Positions 36,523-45,701 of a stretch of DNA of 64,000 bases are shown piece by piece. The position numbers were made by a program, and so were the translations under genes. Location: NCBI RefSeq assembly GCF_010378095.1, contig NZ_WNJL01000034.1:130239-194238 (forward strand), in the 5' to 3' direction. The notes below the pieces were generated by a model that made no database searches, was not told where the DNA came from, and was given only the letters and a program-made list of their open reading frames with translations. Positions within the stretch are counted from its first letter, which is position 1. Each line of letters starts with the position of its first letter. Source of the DNA: Acidithiobacillus ferrianus. GTDB lineage: Bacteria; Pseudomonadota; Gammaproteobacteria; Acidithiobacillales; Acidithiobacillaceae.

Positions 36523-37494
36523 CAGCAACAAGCCACGCCGCAGAAACGAGGCGGCGTTTTCCGTTGTTTCCGCCGTATCCAAGAAGCGGTGCCACGCCCC
36601 CGCGCCACTTTCGCCGAAGCGCAAGCCGTGCAGATGGCGGCTCACACGTGGTGCGGGCAGCGTATCTCCCCATCGTTCCGCATATTCTATCAGTTCGCGC
36701 AGTATGACTCTGGGATCGGGCAGTGCCTCACGCCGACCCAGGGCACGCTCCATTTCGGCCAACAACATGGGATGATGGTAGGCAGCGCGCCCGATCATCA
36801 CCCCATCGACCGCCGCAAACTGCGCCATCGCCGTCGCCACGTCACGAAAGCCTCCGTTGATCTCGACAGTCAGATGTGGCAGATCTTTTTTCAGTTGATG
36901 CACCCAATCCCAGCGCAACGGAGGCACTTCGCGATTTTTCGCCGGACTCAAACCCTTCAACCACGCATTGCGGGCATGCACAATAAAGTGCCGACACCCT
37001 GCCGCCGCCACCGTTTCAACGAAAGTGCGCAATACTGCATAATCCTCTTCCCGATCCAGCCCGAGGCGGTGTTTCACACTGACCGGCAGCCCATTCTCTC
37101 CCAAGGCCGCCACCAGATCTGCGACCAAATCGGGTGCCGCCATCAGACAGGCCCCAAAACGGCCCTTCTGCACGCGCGGCGAGGGACACCCCACATTGAG
37201 ATTGAGCCCGTCATAGCCATGAGCCAACGCCATCCCTGCCACCATACGCATGGCCGCCGGATCGTCACCGCCCAGTTGCAAAATCAGCGGATGTTCCGCA
37301 TTCGAGAACTCCAGAAAGCGCTCAGGATCACGTCCTAACAGAAGCGCGCTCGTGGTGATCATTTCCGTATACAGCACACAAGAAGGGCAGATCAGGCGCA
37401 GAAAGTACCGACAATGCCGATCTGTCCAGTCGAGCATGGGGGCCACGGAAAGAGTCTTTTCCTGTGTGCTGGTTGATCCATTAAACTCTATCAA
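36481..37494 (-). CDS. dusA: tRNA-dihydrouridine synthase A
   Basis: This FMN enzyme reduces U20/U20a in tRNA D-loops. The 337-residue protein has SVAPMLDWTDRHCRYFLRL, the catalytic cysteine in LNVGCPSPRVQKGRFGACLM, FIVHARNAWLKGLSP and the FMN-phosphate ING.GF...GVMIGRAAY region. The HLHGLRFGESGAGAWHRF tail is typical of DusA. It is convergent with, and overlaps, the ArsR gene. Confidence 0.95.
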   Translation of the reverse strand: MIEFNGSTSTQEKTLSVAPMLDWTDRHCRYFLRLICPSCVLYTEMITTSALLLGRDPERFLEFSNAEHPLILQLGGDDPAAMRMVAGMALAHGYDGLNLNVGCPSPRVQKGRFGACLMAAPDLVADLVAALGENGLPVSVKHRLGLDREEDYAVLRTFVETVAAAGCRHFIVHARNAWLKGLSPAKNREVPPLRWDWVHQLKKDLPHLTVEINGGFRDVATAMAQFAAVDGVMIGRAAYHHPMLLAEMERALGRREALPDPRVILRELIEYAERWGDTLPAPRVSRHLHGLRFGESGAGAWHRFLDTAETTENAASFLRRGLLLLRRTDQNIVTHGQ

Positions 37495-37546
37495 TGGATC
37501 CTCATCTGCTTTCCAAACGGACGCATGCGGACTTTGGCGGTATGGT

Positions 37547-38398
37547 CTAAAACTGATAGGCCAACCCCAAACTCATACTGAGCTGATTGGTGCTGGACAA
37601 CGGTTCGCGCCAACCCGGGAGGGCCAGTGACCCGCCCGTGTAATTGAAATGCGTGAAGCCCACATCGCTGTACACATGCAGCGCATCGCTCATCTTATAA
37701 TCTATGCCGGCCGCCACCTTTTCCTCGGCGCTGGTCCCGAAACTGGCTGAGCCCAGCCTCCCATTGAAGAGATGCGGCGTCATTCCACCACCTACGACCG
37801 CGAGTATTTCGGCATCACCAGAAACCACGAACCGCGGGGTCACCGCATACTGGAACAACGCCCCGGCACCCGCCAAGCCGGCGCTGTAATTTTCCTTATA
37901 ACCGAAGGGCCCTTGCAAATTACGATTCCACCCCTGGTAGCCGCCAGCGATGTAGGGAGTGATCATCATCAGATGCCCTGGAACAGTAATATTGAAGCCC
38001 ATCCCCACACGCCCCACGACGCGGTTAAATGTTGCGCTATCGGTGCCATTGTAGGGCGTTCCACCTACGGCGCCACGGTAGCCGATGTTGCCAAAACTGT
38101 TCGCGTAGTGAACGGCGGCATACAGATGATGGATACCGTACGGGTTGCCCATGTAGCTGCCCTTCACCGCGAATCCGGGTTGCCAACCGGATTCCGTATC
38201 GGATGGTCCCGGCGTGATGGATTCCTGGTAATTGGTCAGATTACCGGTGATGGCGATACCGACCTCGTTGTTGGCCTGCACAATGGCAGAGTCCTCTGTC
38301 TGCGCCATAGCGACACCGCTAAGATCCGATACAGCGATAACGGTGACGGCTACAGTGATTAGCGAAGTTTTGCGGATAGCATTACTCTTTTTCATCAT
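37547..38398 (-). CDS. Outer-membrane beta-barrel protein (OmpW/OmpA-barrel-like)
   Basis: A 283-residue secreted protein with a signal peptide ending near VAMAQ. Alternating hydrophobic strands rich in Gly and aromatic residues follow, with a C-terminal phenylalanine in the SLGLAYQF terminal strand, the outer-membrane assembly signal. The eight-to-ten strand size suits small porin-like barrels. The exact family is not certain. An FNR-like box lies about 95 bp upstream, as in known anaerobically regulated ompW genes. Confidence 0.75.
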   Translation of the reverse strand: MMKKSNAIRKTSLITVAVTVIAVSDLSGVAMAQTEDSAIVQANNEVGIAITGNLTNYQESITPGPSDTESGWQPGFAVKGSYMGNPYGIHHLYAAVHYANSFGNIGYRGAVGGTPYNGTDSATFNRVVGRVGMGFNITVPGHLMMITPYIAGGYQGWNRNLQGPFGYKENYSAGLAGAGALFQYAVTPRFVVSGDAEILAVVGGGMTPHLFNGRLGSASFGTSAEEKVAAGIDYKMSDALHVYSDVGFTHFNYTGGSLALPGWREPLSSTNQLSMSLGLAYQF

Positions 38399-38489
38399 CG
38401 ATCCTCACAGTTGCGAAAGTATGATGGCGGCTCGGCCGCCTGGGTGTCCAGTGCATTGCAACGACAACACCCGTTTAACACCCACTATT

Positions 38490-38503
38490 TTTATCTAGAT
38501 CAA
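38490..38503 (-). promoter_or_regulatory. FNR-like box upstream of the outer-membrane protein gene
   Basis: Read on the minus strand: TTGAT-CTAG-ATAAA, nine of ten matches to the FNR consensus TTGAT-N4-ATCAA. It is centred about 99 bp upstream of the start codon of the barrel protein. Confidence 0.5.
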
Positions 38504-39033
38504 TTTCGTGAAAAAATCTACCCTTTATTGCCGCAGAATGGTTCGCGCGATCAGGATGACGCGTACCATGATCGTGTTTCGTCGGCCGCCTGCCCTCGCG
38601 CCTGCAGGGTTGCCCATGGTCTCGGGACACGGCATCCCACGGCAGGAGGTGTGCAATCACCAGGCCGACCGCGAACATTGACAAAAAGCACTGTCATAGT
38701 ATCCGTCCCGTGACAGGTGCGACAATTTGCCGCCGCACAACCTGGCGGATACCAACTGGTTAGAAGAGAATCTTGGCATTTTCGCATGTTGCGTTGTATT
38801 CATCACCATTATCGGCGTATTACCAAGGACGAGAAAAAACACACGCGGCGGGATGATGAGACTCCCAATCGTTCTGCGGATTTCCAGGTTCTTGGTGACA
38901 ATAATTTCTTGTTTTCTGATAATAATGGGATATTTCGTTGCATGAGGCCCAAGTTTTACCGGATTCCTGTTTAATCCATGCATGACAGCATGAATATATC
39001 TATAACCAAGCGTCGATGCGAGCGGCTGACATC

Positions 39034-39065
39034 ATTTTACGCGCTCCATATTTTACGCGCTCCAT
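39034..39065 (+). repeat. 16-bp perfect tandem duplication
   Basis: ATTTTACGCGCTCCAT occurs twice head to tail with no spacer, just beyond the stop of the amino-acid permease gene. Confidence 0.8.
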
Positions 39066-39109
39066 GGCATGACACCACTGACCGTCCGCAGTCAGGGTAC
39101 GCGGATGCA

Positions 39110-40735
39110 TCACGGTGCGGTAGGTGCCTTGTTCCCAAACTGCCTGAGATAAACCCGCATGGTTTCGTCGGAAACAGAACCATTGACTGCCAGATAAAAA
39201 ATACCTAGCGCCAATAAAGCCACTATCCCCATACTTGGGAAAAATGATAACGCACCTCTTCCACCCAAAGCCTTGGGGCCAATCCAGCTCAGCCCCCACA
39301 GGCCGATGAAGTAAGGGAATATCCACCACATGTACTGCCAGCCCATCTCCACCCAGCGCCCTTTCCGGAAAATTCCGGTGATGGCGTAGAATGCGAGCAG
39401 ACCGAAGAGCGTGATAAAGATGAAATCCAGTGTTTGCAAACCAGACCAATACACGATCCAGGTGGAGACAACAAAAGCGATCGGTGCGATCACCGGAGCC
39501 GCCCAAAGCCGGAATGGTCGGTCCAAATCAGGCATGGCTTTGCGAATCTGTAAAAGCGCGATAGGTCCGATAGCGTAGGAGAGTACAGTCATGGAAGCCA
39601 CGTAACCCACCATTTTTTGCCAAGACGGAAACGGCAAAAAGAAAATAGCTCCTACCACAAACAAGATGATCAGCGTCACCCAAGGCACACCAAAACGATT
39701 GATTTTATTCACCCATCGCGGAGCCGCCCCCGTATCGGCCGTCGCCAGGGTAACACGGGAGGCGGTCGTGGTATAGATAAGGCCGCTAGCACCCGGAGAG
39801 ACGAAGGCGTCCACATAGAGCAGCGTCGCCAGCCAACCAACACCCAACGTGGCAGCCAGGGCGGCGAAGGGGCCATTCACGCCCGCAAAATTCAGATGTC
39901 GCCAGCCCTCTTTCGCCAAATCCAACGGATTGACTGCCCCCAGAAAAGCCACCTGCACCGCAATATACACCGTAGCGGCGATAAGCACCGAACCAATCAC
40001 AGCAATCGGCACATCACGCCGTGGATTTTTACTTTCTCCTGCAAGATCAATGGCATGCCTGAACCCCAGCAAACTGAATATGACTCCGCCGCTTGCCACG
40101 GCGGTGAACATGCCGTGCGTATCACTCGCGGCATGAGCGGCACGCACCGCGAAGTTGTGCGGATGCCACGCCAGGCTGACGAGCAGCGCAGCCGTCAGTA
40201 GCGGAATGCCAATTTTCCACCAGGTAGCCGCGCCATTGATCCGCAACACCCACTGTATCACCAGGAAATTGGTCATCACAAAAAATCCCAGCATAATGAT
40301 CGCCACCATCATGCCCGTGCCGCTCAACAGATTGCTGTGCGATTGCAAAAGTCCCGGAATATAGTTATTCGCATAGGTGAGTACCGCCGTCACCTCGATA
40401 GGCGCGATAGATGCGTATGAGAGGAACAGTATCCAGCTCCACAGGTGCCCGACAACCGGACCGTTGCCCACATGTGCCAGATGGACCACCGCGCCGGCCC
40501 TTGGAATGATTGGTGCCAGTTCGGCAAAAATCAGGGCGAGCAACAGGATGGCCCCGGCGCCGAGAACCCAGGAGCCAATCGCCAGTGGTCCGGCAACTTG
40601 CGCAGTAAAAAGCGGGCCAAACAGCCAGCCGGACCCAATAGAGGCGCCGACACAAGCCATAACGAGGCCCATCAAGCCTCCCTCACGTTTGAGTTTATTC
40701 CTGCGAGATCCGGTAGATCCTGTAGGCGTAGGCAT
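39110..40735 (-). CDS. APC-family amino-acid permease
   Basis: A 541-residue inner-membrane protein with about 12-14 helices. TM1 has the substrate motif VGASIGSGWLFGP. TM6 and its following loop contain GGVIFSLLGFRHAIDLAGESKNPRRDVPIA, a pattern of APC-superfamily transporters (split here around AGE). The N-terminus is basic and cytoplasmic. A GAGGG site precedes the ATG. Amino-acid specificity cannot be read. It stands alone. Confidence 0.87.
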   Translation of the reverse strand: MPTPTGSTGSRRNKLKREGGLMGLVMACVGASIGSGWLFGPLFTAQVAGPLAIGSWVLGAGAILLLALIFAELAPIIPRAGAVVHLAHVGNGPVVGHLWSWILFLSYASIAPIEVTAVLTYANNYIPGLLQSHSNLLSGTGMMVAIIMLGFFVMTNFLVIQWVLRINGAATWWKIGIPLLTAALLVSLAWHPHNFAVRAAHAASDTHGMFTAVASGGVIFSLLGFRHAIDLAGESKNPRRDVPIAVIGSVLIAATVYIAVQVAFLGAVNPLDLAKEGWRHLNFAGVNGPFAALAATLGVGWLATLLYVDAFVSPGASGLIYTTTASRVTLATADTGAAPRWVNKINRFGVPWVTLIILFVVGAIFFLPFPSWQKMVGYVASMTVLSYAIGPIALLQIRKAMPDLDRPFRLWAAPVIAPIAFVVSTWIVYWSGLQTLDFIFITLFGLLAFYAITGIFRKGRWVEMGWQYMWWIFPYFIGLWGLSWIGPKALGGRGALSFFPSMGIVALLALGIFYLAVNGSVSDETMRVYLRQFGNKAPTAP

Positions 40736-41163
40736 GCGCGTACCCTCTTGACTATAATAAATTAAATGTGATCTTCAACAAACCGTTCGGGCCACTCATA
40801 ACCAATCACACACATCCAAACACATGCATAAATCCGTCAAAATTTAATCAAAATACATTTATCCTACATATTTATCGGGATGTCAACCCGTGGAGATCGC
40901 TGCATCGGTTTCCGTTTTTAATGGTACCAAGACGATCATTTTTAATTCAGATAATATTTCTAAATTTCGCGTAATTAATGGACATATATGGACTTTCGCA
41001 ATATATATATCGCCATTTTTATGGGTTTTACTTTCATCGCGAATATTATTAATTGGTCACCATTCTTACTTATATTGCATGACAATGCCGATTATACCCA
41101 TCCCGACTCGACTACCATTTTTTTGGAGCGGCATCAAATAGCCGTGACGCAGAAAAAGGTGCG
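40736..41163. other. AT-rich intergenic region
   Basis: 428 bp upstream of the permease and downstream of the EAL gene. Markedly AT-rich, with no gene, repeat or clear terminator seen. It would contain the permease promoter. Confidence 0.4.
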
Positions 41164-42306
41164 TCACTCTCTGAGGCGAATCCACTGGCGCAAACGCATC
41201 ATCAATCGCTCATTGACGGCCACCAGCTCCTTTTCAACGGATGCGACCTGGCCACTATCCGGCGATAGGGGGTGCGCCTCCCGAAGAATCCCGTGGAGCC
41301 TGTGGTGCAAACGGCTGATCTCGGTCGGGATGGTGTATTTGTTTTTCTGCCTTGCCAACCAGAACCCCAAGTGGCAGCGGTGCTCATCCTCCGGCCCCAG
41401 TATTCGATCAGGAAGAGCCCCATTACCTTGTAGAGCCTTGGTACATTGGACGACACGTAAATCATGGGCGACGAGAAAGCCGTCGTTCATTACATCCTGC
41501 GAAATCCTGCGCGCAGAGGGGATTAAATGACTTTTATATTTTGACAGATCAAACGATCTGACCCATGCTGGCACGGCATCGGCAGGCATGGGTTTGGCGA
41601 AGAAATATCCCTGCATGACGTGACATTCCAGTGTTTCCAGCAATTGAAAATGGCTGGCAGTTTCCACCCCCTCGGCCACCACGTTGAGTCCCAGCATCGC
41701 GGCTATCGCCGTGACACCCGCAACGATGGCGAAACCCCGTGGATCGTTCAGGATATCCCGCACGAAACTACGGTCCACTTTAATGGTTTGAGCGGGCAGT
41801 TTTTGCAGGTAACTTAACGACGCACTGCCCGTACCAAAATCGTCCAGGGCAATGCGCAGGCCCAAGGCATTGCAGGCCCGCAGAGTTCTTTGCGCTCTGG
41901 GAAAATCCAGCAGGGGGGCGCTTTCCGTCACCTCGATCTCGCACATTTCGGGCGCGATGCCGGGATGCGCCGCAAGCGCGCCGCGCAAGTCATTCAGGAA
42001 TTCGGGATCCAACAGATGGCGGGCACTGACGTTTATCGCCACGCGCAAGGGGAGTCCATCGCGATGCCATCGCGCGCCCTGAGCCAACACGGAATCCAGC
42101 ACCAAACAACCGATGCGCCGGGCGAGACGAGGATGATCCAACGCATTGGCGAATGTAGCGGGCGGGAGAACCCCCCGTTGCGGATGTACCATGCGAATCA
42201 GTGCCTCGACCCCTATGACGCCATCGCACGTGGACAACACGGGCTGATAGTATATGACCGGGTTTCCGGTAATCCGCGCGCCCCGCGTCATGACGATTTC
42301 TTCCAT
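41164..42306 (-). CDS. EAL-domain c-di-GMP phosphodiesterase with C-terminal zinc-binding CZB domain
   Basis: Degrades c-di-GMP to pGpG. EAL-domain residues are intact: EALIR (34-38), INVSARHL (91-98), CEIEVTESA, DDFGTG (155-160), KVDRSFV and AEGVET. After residue 260 comes a CZB domain with all four zinc ligands in place: H281, C311 in EHRCHLGFWL, and H334 and H338 in LHHRLHG. CZB binds zinc tightly and reports zinc or oxidant levels in DgcZ and chemoreceptors. The combination suggests zinc- or redox-gated c-di-GMP breakdown. No membrane segment is present. Starts at 42306 and 42291 are both possible. Confidence 0.88.
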   Translation of the reverse strand: MEEIVMTRGARITGNPVIYYQPVLSTCDGVIGVEALIRMVHPQRGVLPPATFANALDHPRLARRIGCLVLDSVLAQGARWHRDGLPLRVAINVSARHLLDPEFLNDLRGALAAHPGIAPEMCEIEVTESAPLLDFPRAQRTLRACNALGLRIALDDFGTGSASLSYLQKLPAQTIKVDRSFVRDILNDPRGFAIVAGVTAIAAMLGLNVVAEGVETASHFQLLETLECHVMQGYFFAKPMPADAVPAWVRSFDLSKYKSHLIPSARRISQDVMNDGFLVAHDLRVVQCTKALQGNGALPDRILGPEDEHRCHLGFWLARQKNKYTIPTEISRLHHRLHGILREAHPLSPDSGQVASVEKELVAVNERLMMRLRQWIRLRE

Positions 42307-42858
42307 CTCCCCTCTCCGCCATCCCGCGAAATCACGATGACACTCAAGCCGGCGTGGTTATCTTCTCGTGCCCGTCCAGAACCACGGGTTCGAAGGAAAA
42401 CCGTGCTTTGCGACGGCGATAACGTAGCCATGCGCGCGGCAAGCGCCAATCCACGGCGCAAAAAGGCCTTATTCATCAGTAAGGGGGCAAGCAGAGGTTC
42501 CCCCGTGCTGTATATACGCCGGGAGGAATCAGGCAAAAATCGAGGTGGATCCGGCGGTCATTCAGGAGCCAGCGCCCTACCGACCCCATGGCTTGCCAAG
42601 GTGTGCAGACCGATACGCCCCAACCCATCAAGCCAATGATCCCAAACTATCACCGGATCCGGTAGGACCAGGTCGGCACAAACATGGGGAACGACGATCT
42701 TGCATAAGTAGTGGCGACCAAATCCATAATGCGTTGGGCAAAGTGTCACATTTATAATACATAAACGCCGCATCTGCCAAGTTTAAATGAAAGGCGCGCT
42801 CCCACCGCTACCCCGCGTTGGTGAACTGCCGTCCAAGCAAGCGCTTTGAGTCTGCGCC
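42307..42858. other. Divergent intergenic region between EAL and PilZ genes
   Basis: 552 bp between two divergently transcribed c-di-GMP genes, expected to hold both promoters. A minus-strand open frame at 42288-42536 overlaps the EAL start as ATGA but has non-protein-like composition and was not accepted. No clear operator seen. Confidence 0.4.
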
Positions 42859-43707
42859 TTGACATCCATCACGCGCTATGCCATCGATGAACACACCGTT
42901 GTTACTGATGTGAGACATCCAAAACCATTCATGAATCTTTCCGCCGATGACACCAACCTGGGAATGCTGCTGCCCATGCGCGCAGGTCATAGCATCGCTG
43001 ATTATCAGCAATCCATCATCAGCGACTTTTCCGAGATCATCACAGACGCCGTCGCGGACCGTTTATGTTCGGTCGCCGAATCCGATGCCATACTCTTCTC
43101 GACAGACCACACCGAAGATGGGAAACACTTCATTTTCAAGGGATGTGATCAGGCTGGTCTCGTATTTTCGCCCACAACCGATGTGGTGAGCAGAAATTAT
43201 CAGAAAACCTTGGTATTCGTAGAAATTGGAGAAAGCATCTACACTTTCTTTGCCGATCTTAAATACGTTTTCCAGGAGCATCTGCACTTCGACATGCCTC
43301 GCATGATGTACGCACGAAAGACACGGCGCAATAAACGCGTCAAGGTGGAGGGATCTGTCGTTCTCGGACGCAAGGACGGTCGCACAACGCGGGTTAAAAT
43401 ATATGATTTCAGCCCAACTGGCGTCAGCTTTCTCGCCGACGAGACCGATTTCACGCCAGGTGAATCCATCCTTGCGTCGTTTGAAATCCCCGCCTGCGGT
43501 ATCTGCGAAACCGTGGTAACGGTAACCAGGGTCGAAATCCGCCCAGGCCGTGGCTTCCGTGCCCTGGTAGGGGCTAAAATGATATTGACGCAAGCGCAAA
43601 GAAAAAAGGCGGAACAACTCTACCTCTGTAAAAAGGCCGATCAGATGAAACAGCTAACAGAATCATCCAGATCGCACTTCGGCAAGTCATTCCACGAAGA
43701 ACCATGA
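42859..43707 (+). CDS. PilZ-domain c-di-GMP effector
   Basis: A 282-residue protein with an N-terminal YcgR-N-like region (to about residue 145) and a C-terminal PilZ domain. Both binding motifs are complete: RRNKR at 156-160 and DFSPTG at 183-188 (DxSxxG). Such proteins change motility or polysaccharide output when they bind c-di-GMP. The only start giving the full length is a TTG at 42859. An ATG at 42931 would shorten the N-terminus. It lies between the EAL-CZB and globin-GGDEF genes, on the same strand as the latter. Confidence 0.88.
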   Translation: MTSITRYAIDEHTVVTDVRHPKPFMNLSADDTNLGMLLPMRAGHSIADYQQSIISDFSEIITDAVADRLCSVAESDAILFSTDHTEDGKHFIFKGCDQAGLVFSPTTDVVSRNYQKTLVFVEIGESIYTFFADLKYVFQEHLHFDMPRMMYARKTRRNKRVKVEGSVVLGRKDGRTTRVKIYDFSPTGVSFLADETDFTPGESILASFEIPACGICETVVTVTRVEIRPGRGFRALVGAKMILTQAQRKKAEQLYLCKKADQMKQLTESSRSHFGKSFHEEP

Positions 43708-43854
43708 ATATCGCGTCCACGAACGAATCGTTGAAACATGCTGGCGCTTGACGCTTAGATCAGCACGGCGATGAGGTATCCGGATGCGCTTTTACAGGAA
43801 TCATGACCATATGAAAAATACTACCGCTATACGACAAGCATCCAAAAACCTGCC

Positions 43855-45354
43855 ATGAAGGCGCCACAAGGTCTTTTTCTGAGCATGACCCAGGAAGGAC
43901 ACGCGCTGCTTTCCCAGTACCGAAGATTACTGATTGGACAAAGTGAATCTTTGGCAAAAGCATTTTATGATTATCTTATGAGTCACGAACCAACAGCCCA
44001 GGTTTTTTCCGGTTTTAACGAAGCACGGATGCAAAAGCTGGTCGCTGCTCAGGCCGATCACGCGCGGCAGATGCTGACGGCTTCTTGCGACCACGCTTGG
44101 GATGAAAAAGTCCGTGCATTGGGGCGTGTCCATCAGATGCACGGAATAGAAATATCCTGGGTCGCCGGAGCTTATCTGATCTACCAGCGACATTGGGATC
44201 ATCTGATCCATATGGCTGTTCCCAACCAAGACCGGGAAGCCCTGCGGATGTACCTCCACCAGTTGCTCATGCATGATCTGATGTTGCAGATGGAAGGTTA
44301 CCAATACAGCGTGCGACAGACGGATCAGGATCGCACGGCTCTGTTCGCCGCCATGCTGCGGAGTCTGACCGATGTACCAGGAGAGACCGGTACGGAGGCG
44401 TTTCTCTGCGTTATTTGTCGTGAATTGATCCGAGACAATGACGCCTTGCGCTGGTCTTGGTACGCGCTGGCGACGACGGAAGATGAACCCCTTTATCTGC
44501 AGTGCGAACACGGCGTTGAGATACAGTCCACCATTGTGAACACGCCGGATGATCCCTGCTGGAAGGCTTTGCATTCCGGGCAGGTAGTCGTTTTTCCGCT
44601 CAGCGATCCCACCTGCCCAGAATGGCTGACACCACTACGGACGGAAATTGCCGAGATCGCCATCATACCTTTTGGCATCCATGGGCAACGGGCCATAGGT
44701 GTGGTGGGCAGTAAGGACCGTGGGTACTTTCAGCGGGTTGGTCTTGACCATTTCGCGGCATTCGCGCATCTGAGCAACCTGGTCATGGCCCTGCAGCAAC
44801 AGTCGCAGCGCGACCCGCTCACTGGCTTGCCTAACCGGATGGCTCTGGATGAGCGCATCGAAAACGCGCTTGAACGCGCCAACCGTCACCAGACCTTGAT
44901 GGCGATGATCATGTTTGATCTCGACGGTTTCAAGGCGGTGAATGACACCTACGGGCATCCCGCCGGTGACCAGTTACTGGTCACCCTCGCCCGGCGCCTG
45001 CAGGGCGTACTACGCGCCACGGATTCCGTCATCCGCCTGGGTGGCGACGAGTTCGTCTTTCTGCTGGATGACCTAGAACGCTGGACAGATCTCGAAATGA
45101 TCATCGAACGGATTCACCAGACCGTAGAGGAACCCTACCTGCTGGATGGCGTGGAGGCGCACGTCGGCGCCAGTCTCGGCATTACACTCTATCCCTTGGA
45201 TGATGGCAAACCCAGAGACCTGCTACGCCATGCTGACCTTGCCTTGTACGAAGCAAAAGTCAACAAGGCCACGCGCACGGAGTCCCATGTGCTCTACACC
45301 CCTCGTGTCGCCCAGGATGCCATACACCCTTTCCTCCGCGGGGAGGAAGGGTAA
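43855..45354 (+). CDS. Globin-coupled sensor diguanylate cyclase (globin-GAF-GGDEF)
   Basis: A 499-residue soluble protein. Residues 10-155 form a globin-coupled sensor domain with probable haem ligand H93 in GRVHQMHGIE. Residues 160-310 look like a GAF domain. Residues 318-480 form a GGDEF cyclase with intact GGDEF (396-400), DFDG-type metal site FDLDGFKAVND and an inhibitory RxxD site (387-390) five residues earlier. It should make c-di-GMP in response to O2 or NO and be product-inhibited. E. coli DosC is the known analogue, but a GAF insert is additional. The last codons sit in a GC-rich hairpin (45326-45351). Confidence 0.9.
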   Translation: MKAPQGLFLSMTQEGHALLSQYRRLLIGQSESLAKAFYDYLMSHEPTAQVFSGFNEARMQKLVAAQADHARQMLTASCDHAWDEKVRALGRVHQMHGIEISWVAGAYLIYQRHWDHLIHMAVPNQDREALRMYLHQLLMHDLMLQMEGYQYSVRQTDQDRTALFAAMLRSLTDVPGETGTEAFLCVICRELIRDNDALRWSWYALATTEDEPLYLQCEHGVEIQSTIVNTPDDPCWKALHSGQVVVFPLSDPTCPEWLTPLRTEIAEIAIIPFGIHGQRAIGVVGSKDRGYFQRVGLDHFAAFAHLSNLVMALQQQSQRDPLTGLPNRMALDERIENALERANRHQTLMAMIMFDLDGFKAVNDTYGHPAGDQLLVTLARRLQGVLRATDSVIRLGGDEFVFLLDDLERWTDLEMIIERIHQTVEEPYLLDGVEAHVGASLGITLYPLDDGKPRDLLRHADLALYEAKVNKATRTESHVLYTPRVAQDAIHPFLRGEEG

Positions 45355-45483
45355 TGGAAGATCCCGGCGATGGTCCCTTTTGTCGTATTGATACACTGTA
45401 AAAGGTCGAGCAACGCCGCCGGGTTACTGCTGCCGACACTCTGTCCATGTGTCCATCCGGTCCGGCTATTGACTGTTTCTATT

Positions 45484-45557
45484 TGGAGGCTAGGCCCGGA
45501 ATCGAACCGAGGTACGCGGCTTTGCAGGCCGCTGCATGACCACTCTGCCACCCAGCC
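45484..45557 (-). tRNA. tRNA-Cys (anticodon GCA)
   Basis: A 74-nt cloverleaf with encoded CCA. The anticodon loop CTGCAAA gives GCA, and GGTTCGATTCC is the T arm. It follows tRNA-Gly by 47 bp on the same strand and is downstream of pgsA, the arrangement found in E. coli (pgsA-glyW-cysT). Confidence 0.97.
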
Positions 45558-45604
45558 TTGAGATAAAAGAGGAAAAGGGAAAGACGGCGCGCTCCTCTCG
45601 GAGA

Positions 45605-45679
45605 TGGAGCGGGAAACGAGGCTCGAACTCGCGACCCCAACCTTGGCAAGGTTGTGCTCTACCACTGAGCTATTCCCGC
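45605..45679 (-). tRNA. tRNA-Gly (anticodon GCC)
   Basis: A 75-nt cloverleaf with encoded CCA. The acceptor is GCGGGAA, anticodon loop TTGCCAA (GCC) and T arm AGTTCGAGCCT. It begins 22 bp after the pgsA stop, so it is probably processed from the pgsA transcript. Confidence 0.97.
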
Positions 45680-45701
45680 ATGGCCGCAGAGGTTACCGAG
45701 G

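Larger units (their letters stand above)
38399..39109. other. 711-bp gene-free region between OMP and permease genes
   Basis: No credible coding sequence. It holds the FNR-like box at 38490-38503 and a perfect 16-bp tandem duplication at 39034-39065. A CRTCHG string in one frame resembles a haem motif but lacks a protein context. Confidence 0.5.

Noticed and set aside
38551..38787. CRTCHG motif suggesting a cytochrome c
   Set aside because: A single CxxCH in a short frame with no signal peptide, no distal Met and proline/arginine-rich surroundings. Probably chance.
42288..42536. 82-codon minus-strand frame overlapping the EAL gene start as ATGA
   Set aside because: Composition is Arg/Ser-rich without structure, and no similarity is recognised. 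The overlap alone was not enough.
45326..45351. Hairpin at the end of the globin-GGDEF gene as a terminator
   Set aside because: The stem is good but no T-run follows on either strand. It is noted with the gene rather than called a terminator.
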